Shown one piece after another: positions 11,629 through 23,583 of a stretch of 64,000 nt of DNA. Position numbers and translations under genes: made by a program. The DNA is from Hofstenia miamia (Eukaryota > Xenacoelomorpha > Acoela > Hofsteniidae): NCBI GenBank assembly GCA_900660155.1, contig CABFPE010000098.1, forward strand, positions 1,000,858 through 1,064,857, given 5' to 3'. A model generated the notes under the pieces. It worked only from the letters and a program-made list of their open reading frames with translations, had not been told where the DNA came from and searched no databases. Position 1 is the stretch's first letter; each line of letters opens with the position of its first letter.

Positions 11629-11820
11629 ATGAAGATATCGAGTTTGGTCGTATTTTTACCTAGATTTTGCTCAATCACTAACATAAAAGCATGCACAGAG
11701 TTTCGAAAGGAATGCAATAACGGTGAGGAATGCTGCACCAAATACTGTGAACCTAGTTTTCGTGGGAGTATTGGTTCAAAATGTGGATATGCAAAAGATA
11801 ATGATTTTTTACATGCTTAG
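11629..11820 (+). CDS. Small cysteine-knot (ICK/knottin-like) peptide
   Basis: The frame from ATG 11629 encodes 63 residues ending at TAG 11818-11820. The last 44 residues have six cysteines spaced C-x6-C-x5-C-C-x3-C-x10-C, the classic inhibitor-cystine-knot pattern of secreted arthropod peptides, which include defence peptides, protease inhibitors, channel-active peptides and neuropeptide-like molecules. A short hydrophobic lead ('MKISSLVVFL', then a Pro-Arg) could be a weak signal peptide. Alternatively this is a second exon: TTTTTACCTAG around 11655-11665 is a plausible acceptor, with the signal sequence upstream. A 13-codon in-frame extension to 11590 exists. No AATAAA is seen nearby, and an AT microsatellite with a gap follows. 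The scaffold is visible; its function is not. Confidence 0.5.
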   Translation: MKISSLVVFLPRFCSITNIKACTEFRKECNNGEECCTKYCEPSFRGSIGSKCGYAKDNDFLHA

Positions 11821-11871
11821 TTTTTGATAAAAAGGCTGACATTGATTGTAAAAGGACGTTTAAGTTTTTTA

Positions 11872-11873
<2 letters not shown>

Positions 11874-11914
<41 letters not shown>

Positions 11915-12068
11915 NNNNNNNNNNNNNNNNNNNNNNNNNNNNNNNNNNNNNNNNNNNNNNNNNNNNNNNNNNNNNNNNNNNNNNNNNNNNNNNNNNNNNN
12001 NNNNNNNNNNNNNNNNNNNNNNNNNNNNNNNNNNNNNNNNNNNNNNNNNNNNNNNNNNNNNNNNNNNN

Positions 12069-12098
<30 letters not shown>
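11874..12098. repeat. (TA)n microsatellite interrupted by assembly gap
   Basis: Alternating TA runs on both sides of a 154-base N run (11915-12068). The long frames around it are artefacts of the repeat and gap. Confidence 0.95.
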
Positions 12099-12100
<2 letters not shown>

Positions 12101-12239
12101 TAGCATCAACATAGCAAGCCGATAAGTTAGGCGAAAACATAGTGATAGCATAGTATCTAGTCTCGTTATAATACATCTCATGTGACTGCTTAGGCATAGA
12201 CAGTTTAAAGTAGTGAGCACTAGTAATAACGTAATAGAC

Positions 12240-12736
12240 TACTGTGAATACGAACTCCAGCTACACATAAGAATACATGGCAATTAGTGCCAAAGCAAGA
12301 CATCAAAGCTGCCATCTAGAATACACGAATGTTTGGATCAGCCACACCCAAAACTGAACGGACTTAAGCCTCCTTCTTAGACGGGCCAGAACAATCCTAC
12401 ACGCCTGAATATGAACTTGGCCTACTCCCCCTCAGCTTCTAGAAAGTTTAGCTGCTCATGATCATCTCAGTAATAAGCATATATGAGTAAGAGAGTGAGC
12501 TATCAAACCAAAATATTTTATTAATCATTTGCGCACACAGAGGCCCTATATATACAAAATGATTTAAACAACATAATAACCTGCCGAGGCAGAACTAAAA
12601 ATGTAAACAACTAAGTGGCGCAAGCAATGGGTAGATGTAGTGCGGGAACATAGCAGGAATTAACATGAATAGTGGATGTGACGACTCCCAGTGGCGACGA
12701 TGTGAATTGCTGTTATGTAAAGGTCCTGATTGTACA
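12240..12736 (-). mobile_element. Probable 3' LTR of an LTR retrotransposon (minus strand)
   Basis: Read on the minus strand, a purine-rich tract (AGGGGTGGGG, near 12745-12736) is followed at once by TGTACAATCAGGACC. This is the usual polypurine tract and TG start of a 3' LTR. Further in are a TATA-like TATATATAGGGCC (near 12545-12557), an AATAAAAT signal about 40 bases later, and GC-richer text unlike the surroundings. The far boundary near 12240 is not fixed because no second LTR was found to compare. The decayed coding region 12809-15666 lies directly upstream, as expected for the internal part of the element. Confidence 0.5.
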
Positions 12737-12808
12737 CCCCACCCCTAAGATACCCTATTGTGGCGGTGAGGGTTTTACTTTGAAGGTTGACTTATAAGAT
12801 TGTGAGTG

Positions 12809-15666
12809 TCATCCAACAGTTTTAGTAGCTATTTCTTCTTCATGGCTTAGGTAAGTGATTGTTTCAATCCCTGCTGTTATTGTTTTGTGGTATTGTACGT
12901 ACCATAGGCTATTCATTGGTGCTGGAATGCTGATTGATTGTCGTAAGTTGTTTATTCTTCTTTGGAAGATATCATAGTAGTTTCTGTAGAGTTTCTGGCC
13001 TTTTTGCGCTATCATGAGCGTCATTTTCGCGTCCATATTGGGGGTGTGGGCCGACTCTGTGTCCATTTTGCATCGAGAAAAAAGAACTGGAACATGGAAG
13101 ACAACAATTGGTGATAATTGGTGTTTTTGTATAGAAAGTTTATGTTTTGCAGAATGATTTCTTCGGACATTTGATCCAGGTCATTTATATCAGCTCATAT
13201 CATCATTACAATTTCAACTCTTCTTGAGATGTTGTAGTATTTTAAATCTTCTTTTATGAGGTTGGTCAATATTATGTTGTTGCTGCCAGCAAAAAGTGTT
13301 AGGTTTCTGAGTTTTTTCTTTGCCAGTTTTTCTTTGAGACTGAGGATTTGTTGTTGAATGGGGCGACCTTTTTTGAATATATCAATAAGGAGGTGATAAG
13401 CTTGGTAATTTTCTCTGAGTGTCTTCACGGCATCTTTGAAGCTGTGAGTCTTTTTGATGTTAATGATGTCTTGACCCGAGTTGAAGTAGAGTCTATGGGA
13501 GGGTATGTCATGTTTGACAGGTTTGACCTTTTTGTCTTTGGTGAAAGGTATTATAATAGGTACGCCAATTATTTTGGGGGTTTGCAGAAGTTGTTGGCCA
13601 TTGTGATTTGTTTCTCCAGTTGAATCCAGTTTCCTGTAGTTTGTGTTATTTGGGCAGTGCTGAATGTTACAGGGTAATTGATTGATTTATGATCAATTTC
13701 TCCTATCACGCATAGGGGTGATGTTTTCATGAGAGCTTGGTTCATTTTTCGCGGGATGAGGAAGCACACAGCAGCACACACAATGTTGAATGCCACTTGT
13801 TGGTTCGGCATCATTAGGGTTTCAAGATCTGTTTTCATGTAGGATTCTGTGAACATGTTAAGTTTGATGAGTTCAACATCAGAGACTTTTGTGGCTGCAT
13901 ATTGCATTGGCGTGATTTGTATTTGGTTTTTGTTGTTAAGTATTGACTTGTCAATTAGAAGGTTTTGGTGTTCTGGGCGAATCCATGTAGAGGTGTGTAC
14001 TGTGTGGCATTCTTCTTTGTAGTATTTCTGTTGTTAGTGGTCCATATATATCGTTTGTTTTGATGAAGTGTGACCCTGCTGTTGCTCCCCACATATATTT
14101 TTGTGTGAGTGGGTGTAAGAAGTCCATATAGTTTTTCTGAATGCCAAGAGTATTTATTAGAATTATTGGCAATGTGCGTCCAAAAGTGTTTTCTCTGTTG
14201 ATAATGCTGAGTAGAGTTTTCCTGTAGGAGTTGATGCTTTGCTGAAACTTTTTGAGTGGTGAGGTGGGAGCTCTTGTTGGTTCCAATAGCCAGTTTTTCA
14301 TTTTCCTGGATATGGGGGTGATTGTGATTTCATAGCATCATTGCTTCATGAGTGCTCTTCATTTTGATTTTGAGATTGTCAGGATCAGGGTGAGGTTTTC
14401 TGTTAGGAAGATATCAGCCATAGTGCGGATGTGGTTGTTAGTTCGGGTACTTGCTGTTCCGCTAAGATTTGTGATCAGAAGTCTTTTTTGATGTTTAAGT
14501 CTGTGGCTTCAATGATTTGGGATAAAAGTTTTTCAACGTTTTCCGTGCAGTGTTGAGATGGTGATTCAATTTTAATTGATGGCCATGGCTCTTCCTTAAT
14601 GTGTTTGGATTGTACTCTTTTCCATCATTTGTTGATCTCATTTATGGAGCTTTGTTTTTGTTGGAAGGAGAATCGCGTTGTGATTTTTGTGGCATCTAGT
14701 GGTAAGCAGGTAGTATCAATGATTTCATGTGTTTGAGCAAGTAACATGGCATCTACAGCTAATCATTGCTCCATAATGATGTGGTATTGGGGCATCGAGT
14801 GATGCATGAATATGTTGATGAGGATGAGATTTGTGACTGATGGTGTCCTTACAACTGTTGTTCTAGCTAGTGTAGTTTTTCAAATAATGAAAAATGACTC
14901 CAGGTAACCTTCCAAGTTGAGGACATTGTTGGGTAACAGTGACGTGTCTTCAATGTAGAAGAAGTTTACTGCAATATTGTAAGCATGGGCCTCAACTAGT
15001 ATGAGGATTAAATGTTGCACCATTTTTGGGTCCTCTTTTTCAAGTTGCTTCAGTATGTATACCAGATTTAGCAATGACCAATCAATGTTGAGGCATTCTA
15101 AGTATTGCATTTTCTTCTGTTTTTTAGCAGTTTTAGTATACATTTGAGATGAATGTTGAGAGAGAGCATGACGTTTGCTGGGTATATCTGAGGAAGGCTC
15201 ACCACTCCTTTTGTGTGTTGTTGATGTCAAAGTAGTTGGCATCTGCTTGTCATTGGTAGCTGAGAATGTCCTGCAGCTAGAGACATCTGAGGTAGGATTG
15301 AGTACACTGAAGGACCCTGAGGACGTCCTGCAAGGAGATTCAGGTGGACTTGATTGCTGTTTAGTTGTTTTGGGATGTCTGTGAGGTTTGAGTGGGACTG
15401 CTTTGCGTTTCATTGTTTGGTGGATCTAAAGGCAATGTTGTGATGTTAATAGACCATTCCTTATTAAAGATATTAGATTTAGCAATACGTTTTCGTTGTG
15501 TGTGCAAACTCATAGGGGAAGAAAGTTTTTGTTTGTATTCTTCATCAAAGTTTTCTTCAGAGAATTTTCTGCAACCAGGAGTTAGATAGAATTCGTCTTT
15601 ATCAGATTTTATCAGTTTGAATTCATAGAGTTGTGATATTCTGGCGTGCTCTATGTCACATGACAT
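12809..15666 (-). pseudogene. Decayed multi-frame coding region upstream of the LTR, unidentified
   Basis: Six minus-strand frames follow one another with little gap: 15361-15666, 14880-15413, 13951-14301, 13569-13907, 13195-13428 and 12809-13066. Their composition is protein-like: a basic Ser/Thr/Pro-rich part early, then Leu/Ile-rich helical text. The base composition is higher in GC and more coding-like than the flanks. Stops and frameshifts separate them, so it is one or two broken genes. I see no reverse transcriptase, protease, integrase or zinc-knuckle motif. The position just 5' of a 3' LTR suggests an internal region with gag-like, env-like or captured content. It could instead be an unrelated integrated sequence. 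Family not recognised. Confidence 0.4.
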
Positions 15667-16103
15667 TCATTTGATGTTTTGGAAGTGGGTGATTTTCTTG
15701 TTGTAGCATCATCCAAAAGATAAAACAGAAATAAGCTGCAAAACGTTGCAGAAGAACTAAGATCGAAAAAGAAGTGATTAAAAAATATTATGATTAAATC
15801 AAGTGTAAATATTTCAGTTTGATTTTGTATATTGCAACCAAGAAAATAACATGTGTCGAAAAAGAGATAATTGTATCTGTCAATAAAACGTTTTCAACAA
15901 ATTGTCACTTACATCATTTTTAGCCGCCATCTTGGCAGACGTTTAAATTCAAATCGACAGGTACTTCTCTTCAAGTTACTATAAATACAATTAAAATTAC
16001 TGTAAGCATTGATAAAGAATTTTACTCAGAATTCTATTTATTCCATCTTATTAATGGTTTGATTATTAATACAATGTCGAGCTAATCGAGCGGTGTTTAG
16101 TAG

Positions 16104-16120
16104 CTGTCTCTTATACACAT
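16104..16120 (+). other. Tn5/Nextera mosaic-end sequence (library adaptor remnant)
   Basis: CTGTCTCTTATACACAT is identical to the first 17 bases of the 19-bp Tn5 mosaic end used in Nextera libraries, and the next bases (TCT) match the remaining CT after one inserted T. A chance perfect 17-mer in 64 kb is very unlikely. This is most likely untrimmed adaptor built into the assembly, so the join here may be chimeric. Confidence 0.8.
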
Positions 16121-16739
16121 TCTGAACGATTCAAGGGTCTCTGTGCCAGATCACGAAAGTGCACTTAAGTTAGGTGTAGGGGTTTTCTCTTGATTAGCTG
16201 ACTAGCATTTCCAAATACATGTATTAGATAATTAACCTTCCTCAAATGGTTGGATAACCAAACCTTAGGGAATATATTTATACAGTTTTAGATCTAAACT
16301 AGGTGACCTATAATCGACCGATAATGACCTTATCGATATGAGTTATCCAAATATATAAAAAATACCTTATCCAAATGAGTTATTGGTTTATCAAGTATTT
16401 CCTTTTCAATCATGTGTGTTTAATTTCTATTTTTCTTTAACTAACAATTGACTGAGAGGAATTATTTTGTTTAATTTCTTATTTTTAACTAACAAAGCAA
16501 TTTTATAGACATTGTTTTCACTATGTAAAATATTACTTTGTATTTTTCTTGAAATTCTATCTTTTAAATATCATGTGCCTGTATTTTGCATGTGAATAAC
16601 ACATTATTTACAAACATTTATACTTTACAAATAGCAAACACATCTCGTGGCTTACAAATTTAATGATTGGAGATGATATCTATCAATGGAAAAATCATCA
16701 CCAACTATGAATAATGAATGTGTCAACATATTCATTCAT

Positions 16740-17900
16740 TAAAGTTACAAAAGCATCAAACGCATGTAATGTAAACAGCCACCCAAAAGTTATAATCCAA
16801 ATAAAGTGAAGAACATGCAAAGTCAACAAAACAGTGAAAGTGGAAAACCAAATAAATGTATACAGCCATGTAAAGTCATAAACCAAATAAAGTAAAAAAA
16901 CGTGAAAAGTAGAGAACAGATGTAACAGTCTACAAACATGTACAACCCAAAAAATCACATGCAAAGCCAACAAAAAATGTAACTGTCAGCAAATGTGTAC
17001 ATCCCATAAAACCAAAAAAGACATGCAAAGAAAAGATCATTGTGTAAAACTAATGTAATAATAGTGTATTAATGAAAGCAGCATGTATATGTATAAATCC
17101 TACTAGCAACATCACATGTATAATTTTTCAGAAAACAAAATTGTCTTTATTATGTAAGTCTATATTTCATACATCTGTAATGTTTAAATATGAGGAATAT
17201 TTTTTCTGTTTTGTGAAAAAGGAATTAAACATATGGAATTTTTACAATGGAAAACAAACTCTAGTCATTTGCATGTAGTGAATAGAATTCTGAAAAATCC
17301 AATTAAATTACACTGATTGTATAGATATTTTAATCATTAGGCATGTGTGTGTGTGGAATTTTTTGCAATGAAATAACAACATATTTGAAAAATGAAGTCT
17401 TTTGCATGCAATGTAATGATTCCCCATTTAAATTACAATGAATGTATAGTTATGCTGGTCACTAGAAACATAATGGTTTTTTTTAAATTAAATTGCAATG
17501 TATTTGAAATGAAGTCTTTTGCATGTAATGTAATGATTCCAAAAAATGAATTAAACATTGTACATAGAAGTGGTTGAACAATTGAAACACATGCAAAAAT
17601 TTTTACAAAGAAATTAGTCAACAATGTGTTATTACAAAATGCAGTGTAAAACCAATTAGTAAGCTAATTAGTAACTAAACTAAAATAATGTGTGATATAG
17701 CAAGGTATATTAACAAACATGTAATGAAATTAGTCACTATAGCAGACATGTGTTTATGAATAATTGTAAACTAAATTGACCCCATCATGTAAATAACAAG
17801 TATATGAATCATTGTAAAAAATTGATGCCATAAATGTCATAGCAGACATGTGATTATGAATCATTGAAAAATCGATCCTTATAAATATCACAGAATTTAA
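16740..17900. repeat. Degenerate tandem repeats around 'TTTGCATG' and 'ACATGTAA'
   Basis: The segment TGAAGTCTTTTGCATG at 17393 recurs at 17510, a period of 117 bp, followed in both by AATGTAATGATTCC. An earlier, weaker unit starts near 17236. From 16800 to 17040 short units of the form ACATGCAAAG...CAACAAAA repeat loosely. Near 17745 and 17840 CATAGCAGACATGTG-type units recur. It looks like an old satellite-like array without coding content. Confidence 0.55.
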
Positions 17901-19640
17901 AAATGAGTCAGTAATTACATCACTGCTAGATGGCGTTGCAAACCCCTCATTTATATTTGTGAGTCAGTCAAATGTCATAGGTGTTATGAGAACTTCAGGG
18001 TGTCCCATTGGAACAAATTCTGTCTTTCCTTCACTACTCTTATGCAAATAATGTATTTCATTGGAATAAATATCAAATTAATAAGTCAAGCACACTCATC
18101 AAAAATACATATACTTTTAATAGAGTAGAAATATACACTAAATTTTGTGGACAAGTCTCTCCGCAGTTATCACAGTCCAGTAGGTTTTGACCTGTAATTT
18201 TAATTGCTTTTCACATTTACTCTATTCATGTCTTTATTTTAACATATCAGTTTCTTAAATTGCTTAACATGCATTGCAAACTATTACAATATTTCTATGC
18301 ATAATTTTTCTTTTTTAATGAGTTTCAGTTGATTAATGTTTTAGTTGGTTTCATTTATATAATAAATTTAAAGTATCATTATGAAAAAGCACAAGTACAT
18401 AGTTATTTTTCTAGCCATATGTGTCATACTTTAAACTGTCGCATGCATTTAAATGTATTCAAAGCACAAAATCTTTGCAACTTCACTTGGACAAAATTCC
18501 CAATATTTGAAAATTAGAAACATTCAAACATTTTCTTCTTTCGAAGTTTACCTTTTCAGGTGTAAATTCTATAATTAAATTTTCTTTGATAAATGCATCT
18601 TCTGTTGAAAGCATAATAACTCAATTTTTAACAAAAGCATTGTTGCAATATTGTAACCCAATGTAACAATATTTTTTCTCTACCCTTAAATTGTTATTGA
18701 ATATTCTTCTTAACTAGGCAAACTATAAATTTCTTTATATATTATTGTGTGGTAAAATTGCTGACCTTTCTTGGAAATTTTCTATGATCAAAAATTGCTA
18801 TCTAGAAATGCTACTGGATTTTCACTGAGATTTTTAAAGATCACATTGTGATAGATTAAATTGCCATTTCCATCAGATGTTGAATCAATGCTTGAATTCA
18901 GTCAATTAATGTTATTGATAGATGGGTACTGCACAGTCAATATATTGCACAATTTGCACGTTCATTGAAAAATTGATTCAACACTGATGTAAACAAATTT
19001 AATCTGATAGTGATTTGCTATTAATATGACTTCACACACTATAATATTTCAAATCAGTTTTGCCAATTAGAACACAGAGGGTATGAAATGCAAATGCTTT
19101 ATGTTAGTGTGATTCACAAACCCTGTAAAGCAACTACTAAAACTGCTTGGAGCTAGAACTTAATATTTTATTACATGCAATTCACTTGGATGGCCACAGT
19201 AAGTGTAGCCTAGTGAAAGCAATTTAGGTGTAAATTCGGCCTGTAAAGAAATGCACTTGGGTTTAATGACACAAGCCATCTTTGAATTAAGTAGAAATAT
19301 GTTCTGTGCTGTGGGGAAGTTTTCTAACTGCAATAGGAGTCCATCAATAGGCAACCGCTCCTCTCAGTATTACCAATTATTATTGCATCTCAACTGCTGA
19401 TGCCCGCTTGAATACTACCAAAAATTAGAGTTTATCACAGGACTCAAATAAATTGGTAGATTTTGTTTGCTTAGATCATTCTAAGCTTCTGATTCTGTTA
19501 ATCATTGTACAACAAAAAATTATCCAATATGGGATTTTATTACAATGGTAAAAAATGTTGGCATTAAAGCTTAGAACCAATCATGCTTCTTAACCAATCA
19601 TGCTTCTCTCTGAGACAGTAGGGTTTACCGAGCATGCTCT
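17900..19640. other. Interval without recognisable genes
   Basis: AT-rich sequence with scattered short frames on both strands. The minus frame at 19160-19354 (64 codons) is fairly protein-like but matches nothing I know. No RNA gene or element ends were recognised. Confidence 0.4.
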
Positions 19641-19659
19641 ACTTGATACAATTAACAGT

Positions 19660-20740
19660 TCTCAGTTTACTTGAGATTTCGATTCGCAAAAACGCATCAA
19701 TGCCGCAAAGTTAGCTGCACCTTTTGAAAAATTATCAAGGGATGAACTACTCAAACTTCACTCTACTTTCTTTGGAAAATCTCAAATATTGAAGAATCGC
19801 CATCCCACTCAGAAGAAACACGCTCACCACTAGAAACATCAAATACTAAATGCATGAACAGCGACAATGTTTCTGAAACAAATGTTCCAGAAATAAGTGA
19901 AACAAACCAATGAAAAGTCAAAGATATCAAAGAAAGAATAGATTGTTATAGGAACATCAATGTATCGCAATTTTTGGGCAAGTAAACTTGTGAAGGATCA
20001 TGACGTCACTATTCATTCGTATCCCTGAGCTACAATCGAGGGAGAACTTCAAACATAATTTATCAAAACCAACAAAAGAACAATATAAAGAAGGTGATGA
20101 TCAAACAAGAATTTTACACCTCTTTTCAAAAAATCGATTACTGCCATACACCATTCTTTTCGAAACGCAGAAATTACATTGGACGAGCTTGCACCATTCC
20201 CATATATTAAAACGTTAAATAAAATGACATCGGAAGTCAATGTATTATCACATCAAAATGCAAAACGATTGCAGTACAAGATCTTTGAAAATAACCGCTA
20301 TTTTTACAAGGGTGCAGAGGTTGATGCAGATCTATTTACACGAGGAGGAATTCATTTCTCTTAATCTGGAAATTCTATATTAGCACAATGCATTAAAAGC
20401 TATTTTGCAAATGCAAAGCATTCTTTCATCTACAGCTGCTCAATTTTGCTGCCAAAGCCACATAATGCTTATCAATCATATTGACTAGCAAATACACCTA
20501 TGCCACCGCAACATCACGGGCAATCACGTACCTTGTACTCACCAGCAATGATGAATCAAGGACGCTGCGCGCTCACCCGCAAACGCACGCCGAAGTCCTT
20601 TCAACTAAACTGCCTAATCAATTCTAACCCTTAAAAGTACTAAAGCTCCGCCGCTTATTAACTTTTTACTAAATGGTATGGATTTATTTATCTTTGCAAT
20701 GCTAGGACTATGGGTACTTTACTGACACAAATTTTCCTTA
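19660..20740 (+). pseudogene. LINE 5' remnant with SGNH-hydrolase-like ORF1
   Basis: Near 19942 the frame reads 'IVIGTSMYRNF', then '...DVTIHSYP', a stop in place of the expected Gly, and 'ATIE'. This is the GxS block I and 'PGATI' block of SGNH/GDSL-like esterase domains. At 20285-20420 '...DADLFTRGGIHFS' supplies the D-x-x-H-like end block. Such domains occur in ORF1 of CR1-group LINEs. After a short gap, weak traces near 20590-20740 resemble the 'LNC.. / ..ETW' start of a LINE endonuclease. The remnant ends where the inverted duplication begins. It carries several stops and frameshifts and is not functional. Confidence 0.6.
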
Positions 20741-21336
20741 AAATCTAAGTTTACACCATTTCTATCAATCCTCTGCAGGGTTATTTTCGGTTTTAGCAAA
20801 AATATCAAATTTTGAATTATGGTTGTAGATATTCACATTTGTTCCATCAGTGAGCCAGATTCTGTGATTGCAAATTTGCAGATTTCTACAAGAGCTTTAG
20901 TAAATTTTGAAATTCAGTTTTGTTTGAATTGATATTTCTAGTATTATTCGGAATAGAACTTTACAAACCAAGGAAAAGTTTCTCATTTTTGTTTTAATAA
21001 AAAATACAGAACCTGAGTTTATGTCGATGACGCCTGATTAAATAAGGATTTTTGGAATTGATTGTTTATTTTCAGATACCATTACTAAACCAATAACTAT
21101 AGATTTTGTAGATAAACTTACTAAATTTAAAAGTCGTTATTTGGCAGTGCTTAGGAGAGCTGTCTTATATGTGGAGCGAAGGCACAGTTATATGTATGTA
21201 TATATTAAGGAAGTATGTGTATGTATCATCCTTGTCTATGGAACATCATTTGTGTATATCTAAAATATTTGAAGACAAAATCTTATTTGTTGGAATAATG
21301 AGTTTTCAAAAATTAATTCTAAAATACTTTACATAT

Positions 21337-22292
21337 ACAGCATTATAATTTTGTAATATTTAATTTTCTACAGACAATACACCAGTTGTGTTGTTTTAGT
21401 TATAATAATGCTTTGATGTACATATTTGTAAGCCAGCCAGCTTTCCAGCCAATAGAATTCCTCTAGAAATTCTTCTAAATCCTTCTACATGGCACTTTAT
21501 AAGAGCGTTGTGCATGCATATTAAGTTTCATTTTGCCATAAATACAAGCCGATTGGGAAAAAGTAATCTTTAGCGATGGGACAACTGTGCGCCAGTTCAG
21601 TAATATTGAAGCTACAACTGTCAGACGCCCAGTAGGCCAACGATTCAATCCTCGATTTTGCCTTCCTTGTGTCAAGCATTCCTCTAGCACAGTGATTTGG
21701 GGTTCAATGTCAGCATCTGGCCGTGATAACCTGTGGTTCTTGCCGCAAGGTGCTACCATGAGAGCTGCAAATTATCTAGGCTACTCCAGGACAGGTTACA
21801 AACCATGATGGGCGTGAAACGAACAACAGTGTTCATGCACGATGGTGCACTTTGCCATCAAGCGAGCTCCGTGACCACTTGGCTCAACTCACAAAGGATA
21901 GGGATCTTGGGTCCATGGCCGGGTAACAGCCCAGATCTCAACCCGATTGAGAATCTATGGAGCATTCTAAAAGAAAAAGTGAGCAGGCACAATCCTACTG
22001 GTCTTGATGACCTGAAACGCATCGTCTGTGAAGTCTGGTGCACAGAGATGGACAATAATGTGTGCGAAAAATTGGTCCATAGTATGCCCCATAGGCTGCA
22101 AAAAGTGATAGGAAACAAAGGGCAGCACACTAAATATTGACTGTTAGTCATTCTGACATGGTTTTATACTGTTACATTTAGCATGGCTACATAAATATAC
22201 AATAGTTTTCCATATTGTTCTTTAATTTTGTTTAAAATATGTAGAAATCTTTAATATATGGATGTGTCACCAGACTTTTGGCCTTAGCTGTA
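21337..22292 (+). mobile_element. Degenerate Tc1-like transposon
   Basis: Homology between the palindrome arms is interrupted precisely here, between TA dinucleotides (TA|CAG on the left, GCTG|TA on the right). The right end, read inward as CAGCTAAGGCCAAAAGTCTGG, is typical of Tc1-like termini. The left end is decayed. At 950 bp it is shorter than intact Tc1 (about 1.3-1.6 kb). The N-terminal DNA-binding part of the transposase is missing. It must have inserted after the inverted duplication formed, since the right arm has the empty site. Confidence 0.75.
21550..22140 (+). pseudogene. Tc1-like transposase, catalytic region with frameshift
   Basis: 'DWEKVIFSDG' marks the first catalytic Asp block. 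'...VFMHDGALCH' marks the second, and 'PWPGNSPDLNPIENLW' the third block with the conserved PDLNPIEN. The end reads '...MPHRLQKVIGNKG.HTKY', as in Tc1-family proteins. A frameshift near 21775 separates the frame beginning at 21587 from the one ending at 22140. The helix-turn-helix N-terminus is absent. It is a dead copy. Confidence 0.85.
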
Positions 22293-23460
22293 CACTGTAA
22301 ATACGTTAATGGATAATATTATTGAAAAAGTTGTCCCATAAAAGAATTGTTTTTATCAATTTCCGCTAGTTTATCGCTGCAAATAATCAGGTAAATATAT
22401 GTTTGAATAAACTTAAACAAAGGCCTCAGTTACACTTGGCATCTATTCGGATGGGTGTTACTAACCCACCAAATGTAACTAAGCCAGCGGAGATTCGGCG
22501 GGTTTGTGGTAGTTTGAGTGGCATTAATTTATGAGCTGGTAGCTGGTTGTATTTAATTAAATAATTAACATGAAAATAACATTGTGGCCAGATTCTTGAT
22601 AAATCCATAAGTACATGACATAACAAATTATATACCTGATAAATACTTGACAAATTCTTTGGAAAATTTTAGGAATTTATGTACATGTAAGTTATTTAAT
22701 ATCTTATCAATGCTTGGAAGAATTTTCGAAGTGATTGCCAATTATTTTAGTTTTCATTTACTAGGGTAATTTCAGCAATGGAAATTGGCCTTTATTTGGG
22801 AACATTGGAACTCCGCACATCGTTGTATATCAAATACTGGGGTCAGGCTCGGCTCGTCTCGTTAGAAGCTCGGCTCGTTGACAAGTCTGTTTACTAGGGT
22901 AGCTTCAGTAATCGAAATTGGTCTTTGTTTGGAAACATTGGAACTCCTCACATCATGGCAGCGACATCATGGCAGCGAACAGCATTTATAAAAATTAATC
23001 AAAATGTTGAAATTCATCTTGATGATATTTTAGTTACAATACATTATTTATTCTGTTTTGAATTTCTCGACCAACGCTAGTCAAGGATATTTATAAACGA
23101 AATTTCAATATTCTATATTTCAAAAAATACAATCTTCAGATAACCTGATTAAAACTAGAAAAACTAAATTTTTCAATATATATATAGGATTTAGTTACGC
23201 AACATTTATTACTTAATTTTCAAAACACAATGAATATCATTACAATCGAAGAAAGGGTCTGCCAACCACGCAAATAAAAGTATCCTAAACATTATTATTA
23301 TTTATTATACTATTAGAAACATTTCTAAGAGATGATTTTAGAATTTAGGAAATTTGCCGGAATCAGAAGGTCTTGATTAAAGCTGCATTTCATTGGCGCA
23401 TTACGCATGTCAATCATTAAAAAACCACGCGTCAATCAATCCCGTTTGCAGGTGTTGACA

Positions 23461-23552
23461 TACGTGGTACGTTGCTGATAGGCGCGGCTGCCTTTGACGT
23501 CTCTTTAGATAATGTCAATCTGTGAGAAGACCAAAGAGCACTAGTATATAAG
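23461..23552 (+). promoter_or_regulatory. Compact promoter of the coiled-coil gene (left copy)
   Basis: TATATAAG lies at 23545-23552, 39 bases before the ATG, implying a 5' leader of about 10 bases. Upstream, in an island richer in GC than the flanks, are TACGTGGTACGT (23461-23472) with two ACGT cores, and TGACGTCT (23495-23502), close to a CRE. The same layout is present in the right copy (TATA at 26266-26273), except that the CRE-like site is changed there to TGACGGCT. Confidence 0.6.
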
Positions 23553-23583
23553 AAGTCTAATTCTGCATCAAATCATTTTAACC

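Noticed and set aside
11753-12220. Long minus-strand ORF across the first gap
   Set aside because: It consists of Tyr-Ile dipeptides from the TA repeat and unknown residues from Ns.
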